NCBI RefSeq assembly: GCF_001907245.1
Contig: NZ_MQSU01000001.1
Coordinates: forward strand, 22,224 to 86,223
DNA: 64,000 nt
Direction: 5' to 3'
Source: Boudabousia liubingyangii
GTDB taxonomy: Bacteria; Actinomycetota; Actinomycetes; Actinomycetales; Actinomycetaceae
Part shown: positions 18,601 to 25,529 of the stretch, in pieces
Layout: the number at the start of each line of letters is the position of its first letter
Position numbering within the stretch: the first letter of the stretch is position 1
Translations under genes and position numbers: made by a program
The notes under the pieces: model-generated
Databases searched by the model: none
Told to the model about the DNA's origin: nothing
What the model saw: only the letters and a program-made list of their open reading frames with translations

Positions 18601-19113
18601 GAAGAATTCGCTGGCCCGGATTTCCTCACCGTATTTTTCTTCCCATTCCAGTTCTGGGCTTAGTAGTAGCTCCCCTAGGAGGGCGTCTAGTTCGGCACCG
18701 GAAAGAATGGTGGGGGTCCCTAGTGGATCTAGGCGTTCAATGTAGAAGATTTTGATGACTTCGAAGGCTAGGGCGGCCGGGGTGCGGGCTGGTCGCGCGC
18801 TGAGCATTTGGGGGTGCAAGAGGTCGTAGAGGGCGGCGTTGAGCTGGTTGGCGGCGGCCGAGTTGCAGATTAGGACGGGGGCACGTTTTTCGGTACTGCC
18901 AGTGTCCTTGGTGCTGGGTTCGAGTTGGCCTAGAGCGGCTAGACAGAGGGTGGATAGGCCACTGCCGGGGTGGCCTGAGACTAGTAGCCGCGGGTGTTGG
19001 GGCCAGTCGTTTAGGACCTGTTGGATTTGGGGGTCTAGTTCCGGCAGCTGAAAGGCGCTTGGGGAAGTGAACTTTAGGTGTTTGCTTCGCGTCGTGGGCT
19101 GCTGGCTAGTCAT
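15622..19113 (-). CDS. adnA: AdnA-like helicase-nuclease subunit with degenerate Walker A
   Basis: The 1163-residue partner of AdnB has an N-terminal UvrD-like region (about 1-760) and a C-terminal RecB-type nuclease with KIVGSIDRLES and VIDFKTGKKP. Four cysteines (one in ILECPLRATL and three in CAFCSYRQVC) surround the nuclease in the AddB-like iron-sulfur arrangement. The motor looks vestigial: the Walker A reads GHPGSGLS (47-54), with Leu53 in place of the essential lysine, and motif II is VIDDLEDLS. The subunit may serve mainly in scaffold, nuclease or DNA-scanning roles. The start ATG at 19113 follows a TANNNT box. Confidence 0.87.
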   Translation of the reverse strand: MTSQQPTTRSKHLKFTSPSAFQLPELDPQIQQVLNDWPQHPRLLVSGHPGSGLSTLCLAALGQLEPSTKDTGSTEKRAPVLICNSAAANQLNAALYDLLHPQMLSARPARTPAALAFEVIKIFYIERLDPLGTPTILSGAELDALLGELLLSPELEWEEKYGEEIRASEFFRNETRAAVERALELGLTPTRIQKLAQGGPVGDATMPRELWENLARILGKIDVSQAEIQRLTAARKDSGEDPGQSSPADTASLSENFTQSPLDLFSELTQAADTPGAHPEDTLLPELNNRREGLKLTAPGALNLATYLLQHWDELQNLEGLNRPRPQWEAIVIDDLEDLSPAALNFLTEASRTQPLLATYAPAGTISNYRGAKTIQVSELTQRLQTENRTIMGSRFQGADATEIVNESIQALPGFANRLGPLAAAENPTPVSVKIFDHHLTHAAWIASSIQERHLKDGIPLNQIAILTRDNKDRQALTLACRQQGINVAEPGNQISLNENPVTHTLLRLLAGQASIEEVFYSPLVGADPLAYAWLEREIATQNKLAELYDPDYTPSEILKALSRDLPTLENLHQEYLNKQQNPLFKPLLVTAQLLKTARDVGGQSPAEALGNIWESAQKYNPEITQWQQAAIDGQLWADEYLDAAVALFRRADLWEQLHPAQNAREYATEELTTSVAVANLANTSIRPDALNIMTIASSAGKHFDTVYLSPLQDGNFPNLRIRDSLYQIGNLALLSELAPGERLANLAGTKDTRADKMREELQLFIHALTRAHHQVILTAIDDETQSPSLFLGALPSIVKRTNLKENGDYQYQDAQERLNLRHLLGRLRGILQTTPEGSQASALELAARALVAKAHQKGVPGADPRAWVEVLPNSGNAPLYAPEEQVALGPSRVKSILECPLRATLDKQVTKPHTFKQDNGTFIHELAEKYGQKLLAKEVQLGDLQAHLEAEVEAAWPRLHPQLSPLEKDQYLAKALHQVGLLAAYLNGRQEFPAKFEEKLDVPGPHFKIVGSIDRLESDPQTGTFRVIDFKTGKKPGKAECENNLQLACYQWALAESGRTPNGAALVFLNENYKKPNSLEQHPLRPTPPGDLEGARLDLDALTWTGPADPEAGYTHLEVTELISAAANSVRGSQLAAIENPNCAFCSYRQVCPQKESGRRTV

Positions 19114-19120
19114 GGATTCA

Positions 19121-19150
19121 AAGTTAGTGGACTCACAGTATCTTGGGCAA
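19121..19150 (-). promoter_or_regulatory. adnA promoter, leaderless type
   Basis: On the minus strand TTGCCC (19145-19150), an 18-base spacer, then TAACTT (19121-19126) and exactly seven bases to the adnA ATG. No ribosome-binding site is present, so a leaderless transcript is likely. Confidence 0.5.
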
Positions 19151-19323
19151 CTTGGTCAGGGTGTGTTTGTGGATCTGTGGTGAGGGTTTTCCCCTGAGCG
19201 GAGTTTAGGTCACGCAGGCTTCGCAGCTTCCTGCTAGCCGGTAGAATCGACGTCATTCGAATACATGAGTTTGGTATGCCGGGACTGGCAAGTTACCCGG
19301 ACCAATTATTAAGTGAGGTTTTG

Positions 19324-19551
19324 ATGAATCTAAATATTGGTGTGCAGGGTTCTACTCGCGAGCTGAAGCTGGAAGAGGTCGAACTCTCTGAGGAACAGCT
19401 TTTGGAATTGGTTAAGCACTCCTCTACTTCCGGTGAGCCCCTAGTACTAGAGGCAGAAAAGGGCCGTAAGGTCATTATCCCGGCCGCTGCCCTAGGCTAC
19501 GTCGAAATTACCTCTGACGAAAAGCGCGCGATCGGTTTCGGCCTAGTCTAA
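19324..19551 (+). CDS. DUF3107 protein
   Basis: The 75-residue protein has the DUF3107 pattern: MNLNIGVQGSTRELKLE, a Glu-rich helix, and a C-terminal strand ending with a hydrophobic residue. Homologues such as mycobacterial TB9.4 (Rv3208A) have no known function. The start at 19324 is supported by GTGAGG upstream. A TAGAAT box at 19242 could be its -10. The neighbours (ferritin-like gene, DEAD helicase, adnAB) match the order seen around Rv3201c-Rv3211. Confidence 0.88.
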   Translation: MNLNIGVQGSTRELKLEEVELSEEQLLELVKHSSTSGEPLVLEAEKGRKVIIPAAALGYVEITSDEKRAIGFGLV

Positions 19552-19560
19552 CCGATTTAA

Positions 19561-20202
19561 TCAGCCAGCCAGGCCCGCGGCCGCCATCCGGGCTTCGTGA
19601 CGGTGCCCCATCTGAGTCATCATTTCGCCTAGTTTGTTGGTGCCGTGAACGCCTAGTTCTAGTCGCAGGGTCAAGCCTTCCCGGGTCAAGCCCAGGGTTT
19701 CCCCGAAAACGCGACGTCCCCAGAGGGAGAGGCGAGCGGCCTCGGCAGAATCATCTTTAACGTGTGCAGCTAGCAGCGGCTTAGCGAACTCCTCGTAACC
19801 GAAGTCGGTCATGGCGGGGCGGCAGTGTTCTAGGTCGGTGCCCGCACCAACCTCGGCCGCGAGGTCCGCGAACAGGCCAATGGTGACGTAGGACTTGAGC
19901 AGGCGTTCCCACCAGTCCTTGGGGCGCAGGCGGGACTCTAGGTCGTTGACGTTCCCGTAGAAGGCTGAGATAAGGGCAGTGAAGTCCTCGTCATTGCGGC
20001 GGGCCCAAGCGCGCAGCTGTTCTAGCCCCGCGACGGCCTTAACGATCATTTCAGCTAGTTCCACAGACTCTTTCACGCTGGGGGCCATGGTGGAGTCTTT
20101 ACCCATCCGGCCCACGGCGGCCAAGGTGGCATAGGCGACGAATCCGGCCTGGGCGGGGGTCGCGGGAACTAGTTTTTCAGCATTCTGGGAGTTCTGGCTC
20201 AT
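19561..20202 (-). CDS. Ferritin-like fold protein (Rv3210c type)
   Basis: The 213-residue, largely helical protein matches the ferritin-like domain family that actinobacteria keep beside DUF3107 and a DEAD-box helicase. Members are related to tRNA hydroxylase MiaE-type di-iron folds, but a role is not established. The start ATG at 20202 was chosen because a TAGAAT box ends exactly seven bases before it; the longer frame upstream would run through this promoter. It is convergent with the DUF3107 gene, nine bases apart. Confidence 0.75.
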   Translation of the reverse strand: MSQNSQNAEKLVPATPAQAGFVAYATLAAVGRMGKDSTMAPSVKESVELAEMIVKAVAGLEQLRAWARRNDEDFTALISAFYGNVNDLESRLRPKDWWERLLKSYVTIGLFADLAAEVGAGTDLEHCRPAMTDFGYEEFAKPLLAAHVKDDSAEAARLSLWGRRVFGETLGLTREGLTLRLELGVHGTNKLGEMMTQMGHRHEARMAAAGLAG

Positions 20203-20209
20203 AGTGCTA

Positions 20210-20215
20210 ATTCTA
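20210..20215 (-). promoter_or_regulatory. -10 box for leaderless ferritin-like gene
   Basis: TAGAAT on the minus strand lies seven bases before the ATG, the spacing of leaderless actinobacterial transcripts. No good -35 or ribosome-binding site is present. Confidence 0.45.
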
Positions 20216-20430
20216 ACGCGCCCCGCTACTTTCCAGCACGCGCTAGGCTGGGACGCTAGACTGGGAGTGTCGATTGACGTTGCCAACTAGGCTGAAAACT
20301 GTTTTCTTGACTGGTTTCTTTCCAGTAGCTTCATAGTTTTTTAGGCGCTTAGGCGCGATTTTATGATGCGTTCCCTCAGCTTTTGCGGCGTCGATCCCAC
20401 AGACACTGAACTATTTATTGAAAGTTGAAT

Positions 20431-22014
20431 ATGACTTTAGAACAGAACTCGTCCGACGCTCAGTCGCAGGATGCGACTCAGGCTTCCGGGATTGTTGATC
20501 TTGAGGCAGTAGATATGCCCGCCCCGGTGGAAGAAGTTAAGGCAGATATTACTGACGAGGACGCTCCCCTAGTTGACCTCGACAAGAAGACTTTTGAGGA
20601 TTTTGGGATTCGTTCCGATATCGCTCAGGCACTTGCTAAGCAGGGCATTACGCACCCCTTCCCGATTCAGGCCCTGACCTTGCCGGTGGCCCTGTCCAAG
20701 CATGACATTATTGGTCAGGCGAAGACTGGTACTGGTAAGACCCTTGGTTTCGTCCTACCGGCTTTGATGAACGTGATTGGCCCGAATGATGAGGGCTATG
20801 GTGACTTGGTCACTCCGGGCGCCCCGCAGGCCATGATTGTGGTTCCGACCCGTGAGCTAGCGAAGCAGGTTGCTTCTGACGCAGAGATCGCTGCTAGTGG
20901 CATTTCTGCGCGCGTGGTTCAGATTTACGGTGGCGTTGGTTTTGATGACCAGATTGAGGCCTTGCGTCGCGGCGTTGAGGTGGTCGTGGGTACCCCGGGT
21001 CGTCTTTTGGACCTGTTGAAGCGTAAGGAACTTTCTTTGGCTTCGGTCCGTACCGTGGTCTTAGACGAGGCCGATGAGATGCTCGATTTGGGCTTCCTCC
21101 CCGACGTGGAGACGCTGCTGGCTCGCACTCCAGCAAACCGTCAGACGATGCTATTCTCGGCCACGATGCCGGGTCAGGTTATCGCTTTGGCCCGTCGTTA
21201 CATGTCCCACCCGACCCACATTCGCGCCCAAGATCCGACCGATCAGGGTGCTACCGTAAAGGCGATTAAGCAGGTTATTTACCGTGCACACTCGCTCAAT
21301 AAGGCCGAGGTCGTAGCGCGAATTTTGCAGGCCGAGGGCCGCGGTAAGACCATTATTTTCGCTCGCACTAAGCGCACCTGTTCCTCTTTGGCGGAAGAGC
21401 TAATGAAGCGCGGATTTGCGGTTGGTTCCCTTCATGGTGACCTTGGTCAGCCGGCTCGTGAGCGGGCTATGCGGGCCTTCCGTTCAGGCAAGATCGATGT
21501 GCTGGTGGCTACTGACGTAGCTGCCCGTGGTCTTGATATTGACGATGTCACCCACGTGATTAACTATCAGTGCCCCGAGGATGAAAAGATTTACCTACAC
21601 CGCATTGGCCGCACCGGCCGCGCGGGCGCCTCGGGTACTGCCGTAACCTTCGTGGACTGGGATGACGTTCCCCGCTGGCGTCTAATCGATAAGGCCCTTG
21701 GTTTGGGCATGCCGGAACCGGTGGAAACCTACCACACTTCTGAGCACCTGTATTCGGACCTCAATATCTCTAAGGACGTGACCGGAAAGCTACCGCGCGA
21801 TCAGCGTAAGGCTGAAGGTTTGCGTTCAGAACCGATCATCGGTGAGGGCACCCGCCCGAAACGCGGCGGCCGCAATGGTGGCCAGCGCGGACGTGACGGT
21901 CAGGGCCGGGGCCGTGGCTCTGAGGGCCGTAATGGTGAGCGCAAATCGCAGGATGATAAGCCTAAGCGTAAGCGTGAACGTCGCCGCCGGGTCCGCAAAT
22001 CCGAAGGCGAATAA
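20431..22014 (+). CDS. DEAD-box RNA helicase
   Basis: The 527-residue protein has all helicase motifs: a Q motif (FPIQALTLPVAL), Walker A AKTGTGKT, PTRELA, VLDEADEMLDLGF, SAT, and HRIGRTGRAG. The C-terminal 100 residues are Arg/Gly-rich and basic, suited to RNA binding, as in RhlE/CsdA-type helicases. It probably unwinds structured RNA in ribosome assembly or mRNA decay. ATG 20431 was preferred over TTG 20425. A leader of over 100 bases lies upstream, possibly with regulatory structure. Confidence 0.93.
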   Translation: MTLEQNSSDAQSQDATQASGIVDLEAVDMPAPVEEVKADITDEDAPLVDLDKKTFEDFGIRSDIAQALAKQGITHPFPIQALTLPVALSKHDIIGQAKTGTGKTLGFVLPALMNVIGPNDEGYGDLVTPGAPQAMIVVPTRELAKQVASDAEIAASGISARVVQIYGGVGFDDQIEALRRGVEVVVGTPGRLLDLLKRKELSLASVRTVVLDEADEMLDLGFLPDVETLLARTPANRQTMLFSATMPGQVIALARRYMSHPTHIRAQDPTDQGATVKAIKQVIYRAHSLNKAEVVARILQAEGRGKTIIFARTKRTCSSLAEELMKRGFAVGSLHGDLGQPARERAMRAFRSGKIDVLVATDVAARGLDIDDVTHVINYQCPEDEKIYLHRIGRTGRAGASGTAVTFVDWDDVPRWRLIDKALGLGMPEPVETYHTSEHLYSDLNISKDVTGKLPRDQRKAEGLRSEPIIGEGTRPKRGGRNGGQRGRDGQGRGRGSEGRNGERKSQDDKPKRKRERRRRVRKSEGE

Positions 22015-22080
22015 TTCTACCTATTAGCTATGGAGACTAGGATTCAGGTTCTGTCTCTGATTAGATAGCAAATATAGCTT

Positions 22081-22110
22081 TGCCCCGACAGTAGCAGTAC
22101 TGTCGGGGCA
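22081..22110 (+). terminator. Terminator-like hairpin after the helicase
   Basis: TGCCCCGACAGTA (22081-22093) pairs perfectly with 22098-22110 around GCAG. The downstream run is AAAACTTTT, a short T tract. It may end transcription of the helicase. Confidence 0.65.
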
Positions 22111-22216
22111 AAACTTTTAGCTGTGACTTAGTCTCTACCTGGGTCTTACCGGTTCTGGACCTTAGCTTGTCTGGGCCTTAGCCGCGCCGGGTCTTACCAG
22201 AGTAGAAACTGAGGCC

Positions 22217-23605
22217 TCACTTCAGTTGAGACATTCCGTAGTCAACTTGTTCCTTGGTGAAGCCAGCACCGTGCTCACTCTCTAGGTAACGACGATTTTC
22301 CTCGTCGTTCATGTTCATCTTGTCCTTGTTGAAGCGAGCAGCCTTTGCAGCCTGTTCGTTCCAGTCAACCTTAAGATGTTCCATGGCGTACTTTGCTTCT
22401 TCCTGAGTGAAGGAGCGGTCGTTCCTCTCATGGTAAAGCGAATCAGAGAGACGCTTTTCCGAGACACCACTGCCACTGTCAACGACACCCTGCGCGTACT
22501 TCAGGGCTTGCGCTTTCCAGTCAGCTTTTACATTAGCGATGGCGTATTCGGTTTGTTCCTCAGTGAAACCAGCAATGTCCTTTTCAGACAGCATCTTAGC
22601 AATGCCTTTTTTCGACAGTCCCATGCCAGAGTCAACGTATTCTTGGGCCTTCCTAAGTGCCTGTTCATTCCAGTCAACATTGAGGCTGTCTACCGCTTGG
22701 GTAGCTTCGGCCTCAGTGAATTCACCGTTATAGGTCAGCTGGTGGATTAGTCCTGAGCGAGAGAAGGGAATGGACTCTAGGTACTGCTTGGCAGACTCAG
22801 TGGCTTTTTCAAGTTTCGCGGCATCAACAGACCCCTGGGGCTTACCCTGATTGGCGTCGCCAGACTTGCCTTCAGCGGTCTTCTGAGAATCGTCATCCTT
22901 GCCAATCTGGGGAACCTTGGGTAGAACCTTAGCTTTATCCTGCTTCTGGTCCTTGGCTTTCTTTTCCTGCGAGGTACTAGCTTTGTCCTTCTTAGGTTCT
23001 GAATCTCCGCTGGGCCACAGGAAGTATGCTAAGACCAGACCAAGTACCACTAGGACTGCGGCCCCGATTGAAAGACCCCAGACTAGGCCTTTCTTGGACT
23101 TTCCTTCATTCTCATTGGCACCGGACTGGTAGGGACCGGATCCACCATTGCCGCCACTGCCGTAGGTTGCTCCCGGCTGGTAGGGGCTCGGTGCGGCAGC
23201 AGCGTAGGCAGGCTGGTAGCCTTCCGCATTTCCACTGGTCGCTGGCGAGGTAGAACTATAAGTACCCGAGGGGGCTTCAGCTTGGTAGGAAGGTGCAGCA
23301 TAAGGTTGCGGGGCGGACTGGGCCGCGAAAACTTCAGTAGGCTGAGCACCGTTAGAGGCTGCGTAAGCCGCAGCTTCGCCGGTTACTGCTGCTTCAGCAG
23401 CAGTTTCGGGTGCGGGGGCTGCCTCGGGCTCAGGAGCAGGGGCCGCTTCGGGCTCAGGTGCGGGAGCTACCTCGTCAGAGGGAGCATACTCGCGAGTTAG
23501 ACCTTGCTCTTCAGAGAAGTCCTGATTCTGCGGAGCCTGAGAAGCATCAGTGCCTTCAGGCTTCTGTTCTTCATTTTCGGGATATCCAGCTGGAGGGTAA
23601 GACAC
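22217..23605 (-). CDS. Membrane-anchored protein with Ltp-type helical repeats
   Basis: The 462-residue protein starts at GTG 23605 with AAGGA upstream. Residues 1-160 are Pro/Glu/Ala/Tyr-rich, including a roughly 24-base tandem repeat near 23411-23469 giving PEPEAAPA units. One membrane helix follows (GLVWGLSIGAAVLVVLGL). The C-terminus holds about four copies of a helical repeat of 45-50 residues with the pattern SKKGIAKML...GFTEEQTEYAI...DW..QAL.YAQ. This is the Ltp (host cell surface-exposed lipoprotein) repeat, best known from a streptococcal phage superinfection-exclusion lipoprotein. Most chromosomal homologues are uncharacterised. The C-terminus is expected outside the cell. Confidence 0.82.
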   Translation of the reverse strand: MSYPPAGYPENEEQKPEGTDASQAPQNQDFSEEQGLTREYAPSDEVAPAPEPEAAPAPEPEAAPAPETAAEAAVTGEAAAYAASNGAQPTEVFAAQSAPQPYAAPSYQAEAPSGTYSSTSPATSGNAEGYQPAYAAAAPSPYQPGATYGSGGNGGSGPYQSGANENEGKSKKGLVWGLSIGAAVLVVLGLVLAYFLWPSGDSEPKKDKASTSQEKKAKDQKQDKAKVLPKVPQIGKDDDSQKTAEGKSGDANQGKPQGSVDAAKLEKATESAKQYLESIPFSRSGLIHQLTYNGEFTEAEATQAVDSLNVDWNEQALRKAQEYVDSGMGLSKKGIAKMLSEKDIAGFTEEQTEYAIANVKADWKAQALKYAQGVVDSGSGVSEKRLSDSLYHERNDRSFTQEEAKYAMEHLKVDWNEQAAKAARFNKDKMNMNDEENRRYLESEHGAGFTKEQVDYGMSQLK

Positions 23606-23726
23606 GTTGCCATCCTTCGTTATTTTCCTAGTGCACGCCGATTCTGCGTACACGATTGTTAAAACCCTAGCAGCCTTTCAGCCGATAAGTCTTAAAAAAT
23701 GAATTGTTATTCCCTTAGAAGACTTC

Positions 23727-24260
23727 CTAGGAGATTTCCGCTTCGGCCTCGTTGACCCAGCGGTGCAGACCCACTCGTAAAACGCTACGATGCTTCATTT
23801 CAAGGATCTTTCGATAGTCCTTAAACGGCTTAGAGGTATCAGAAGCAAGGTATTCCAGTGCGCTAGAAAAGGTCTGACTTTGATCCTTCAGGGTCAGCAC
23901 AAAGCTCACTAGGACGTAGGCGGCATAGACCGCCAAAACCGCGGTCGCATAAACCGCCGCGTTCTCTTGAGTATCAAACAGGCCAATGATCAAGATAAAA
24001 ATCCCGACACCTAGCATTGCCTCCGCGGCGAAGTACTGGATGCGTTGCAGCATATAGCGCAGCAGAGCCTCTCGGGTAGTAGATTTCAGCGTCCCCTTAC
24101 CGCGTTTCGCATTGCGTTTAGCCGCATCGATCCCAGAGAGAGTACGTAGACCATTCATGACCTCTGCTAGGGTTTTTCGTTGTGTGTAAACCGATAGCAC
24201 CAAAATGGCAATCGCGATTGCCATAAAGAAAAGGCCAATCAAGACAAAGTTATTGGGCAT
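23727..24260 (-). CDS. Uncharacterised membrane protein
   Basis: The 177-residue protein has membrane segments at about residues 5-24, 80-98 and 105-125, joined by a basic loop (AAKRNAKRGKGTLK). The C-terminus is soluble and charged. I do not recognise a family. ATG 24260 was chosen because a GAGGGAGAG stretch lies upstream. It shares the strand with the Ltp-repeat gene, about 120 bases downstream of it. Confidence 0.6.
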   Translation of the reverse strand: MPNNFVLIGLFFMAIAIAILVLSVYTQRKTLAEVMNGLRTLSGIDAAKRNAKRGKGTLKSTTREALLRYMLQRIQYFAAEAMLGVGIFILIIGLFDTQENAAVYATAVLAVYAAYVLVSFVLTLKDQSQTFSSALEYLASDTSKPFKDYRKILEMKHRSVLRVGLHRWVNEAEAEIS

Positions 24261-24441
24261 CTGTTCTCTCCCTCTTGAGCGGTAATCCAGTATCACCTTA
24301 GCAGGAGACTTTTAGCCAAGGTTTTACAGGTCTAGTTTTGCGTCAAAGTTCCCATTTTTTGCACCCCTTTCTGCGACCTAAAACACAGCGAGTCTAAAAA
24401 TAAGGTAAAATAGGTTTACGTTTCTTTTAAGGAGGTGTTTT

Positions 24442-25023
24442 ATGAACGGTTTTGTCGCCATCGATTTTGAAACCGCCAATGAACGCAGAGCCTCCGCCTG
24501 CTCAATTGGTTTAGCTAGGTTCGCGCCTACCGGAGAGCTCCTTGAAACCTTTTCTACGCTAATCATGCCGCACACCTTAATGAACTACTTTTCCCCTCGG
24601 AATGTTCTAGTACACGGCATCACCCCCGCAGATGTTGCCGGGGCCCCCTCTTGGGAAGAAGTCTTCCCGAAGTTCCAGGCTTTTGTGGGATCGACTCCCC
24701 TAGTTGCGCACAATATGGCATTTGATGGGTACGTACTTTCAGACCTTGGCAAACTATACGAGCTCCCAGAGGTCAATAATCGCCGCTTTTGCACGGTGCG
24801 ACTGGCCCGCAAACTTTTGGCTGGGGAGTTACGATCTGCCACCCTGGACTCAGTTTTTAACTGGTATTTTCCAGGCGAAAGCTTTCAGCATCATGACGCC
24901 AGCGCTGATGCAGTAGCTGCCGGACGAATCTTCGCCCGCATGCTCCAAGAGCATCCACTGTCAGAAATTGAGCAACACTGCCCATCCACTAACGCAACCA
25001 GAAGGGTTCGCGGAATAATCTAA
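24442..25023 (+). CDS. DEDDh 3'-5' exonuclease, DnaQ-like
   Basis: The 193-residue protein has AIDFETAN (Asp8, Glu10), LVAHNMAFD and HHDASADAV, giving the full DEDDh catalytic set. The size and N-terminus (FVAIDFETANERRASACSIGLARF) resemble stand-alone exonucleases that process DNA or RNA ends. AAGGAGG lies before the ATG. No polymerase partner is nearby, and it is followed by a strong hairpin. Confidence 0.88.
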   Translation: MNGFVAIDFETANERRASACSIGLARFAPTGELLETFSTLIMPHTLMNYFSPRNVLVHGITPADVAGAPSWEEVFPKFQAFVGSTPLVAHNMAFDGYVLSDLGKLYELPEVNNRRFCTVRLARKLLAGELRSATLDSVFNWYFPGESFQHHDASADAVAAGRIFARMLQEHPLSEIEQHCPSTNATRRVRGII

Positions 25024-25073
25024 ACAGGCGCCGGGAAGGATTAGGACAGTAAAAGGATTAGGACAATAAACAG

Positions 25074-25111
25074 AAAGGTCCCCTCTGCAAATACTCGCAG
25101 AGGGGACCTTT
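25074..25111. terminator. Bidirectional terminator
   Basis: AAAGGTCCCCTCTGC (25074-25088) pairs with its perfect complement at 25097-25111 around eight bases. It lies between the convergent exonuclease and acidic-protein genes and can serve both. Confidence 0.85.
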
Positions 25112-25116
25112 ACTAG

Positions 25117-25350
25117 CTAGTTGGAATGCGGCGTGGGATTATAGGCCAAAGACGCCTGCCCGCCTTGAGCCCCGAACGGAGCCTCTAAGAATTCGCGCTC
25201 ACGCGGATCTTCCACGTCCTCTGGGCGGTAATTACCTTCAGTTTCTTCTTCAGAGTCCACTTCTGGGTCAACCTCTGCCAGACGCGGGTCGGGTTCCACC
25301 GTTTCAGGCTCTAAGATTGGCTCATTTCCTAAGGGTCGCTCTGGATCCAT
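25117..25350 (-). CDS. Small acidic protein of unknown function
   Basis: The 77-residue protein is rich in Glu, Asp and Pro (EPETVEPDPRLAEVDPEVD) and likely disordered. AAGGAGG is placed seven bases before ATG 25350, which decides the start over upstream in-frame codons. No family is recognised. Confidence 0.6.
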   Translation of the reverse strand: MDPERPLGNEPILEPETVEPDPRLAEVDPEVDSEEETEGNYRPEDVEDPREREFLEAPFGAQGGQASLAYNPTPHSN

Positions 25351-25479
25351 TACTACCCCTCCTTGGGTCGTACCTTTCAGATTCATCGTGCTAGAGGATC
25401 GATTAGGCAAGATTAATCGCCTCTGGGAGCCTCGATATTTACTCCCCATTTAGCGATACCACTAAAACACTTACCAACC

Positions 25480-25485
25480 ATTATA
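25480..25485 (-). promoter_or_regulatory. Consensus -10 box upstream of the acidic-protein gene
   Basis: TATAAT on the minus strand, preceded by TACGT, would give a leader of about 120 bases to the acidic-protein gene. No convincing -35 is seen. Confidence 0.4.
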
Positions 25486-25529
25486 ACGTAGGTCACTATC
25501 TGGGGTTGTAGTTGGCTGAATCAGAAATA

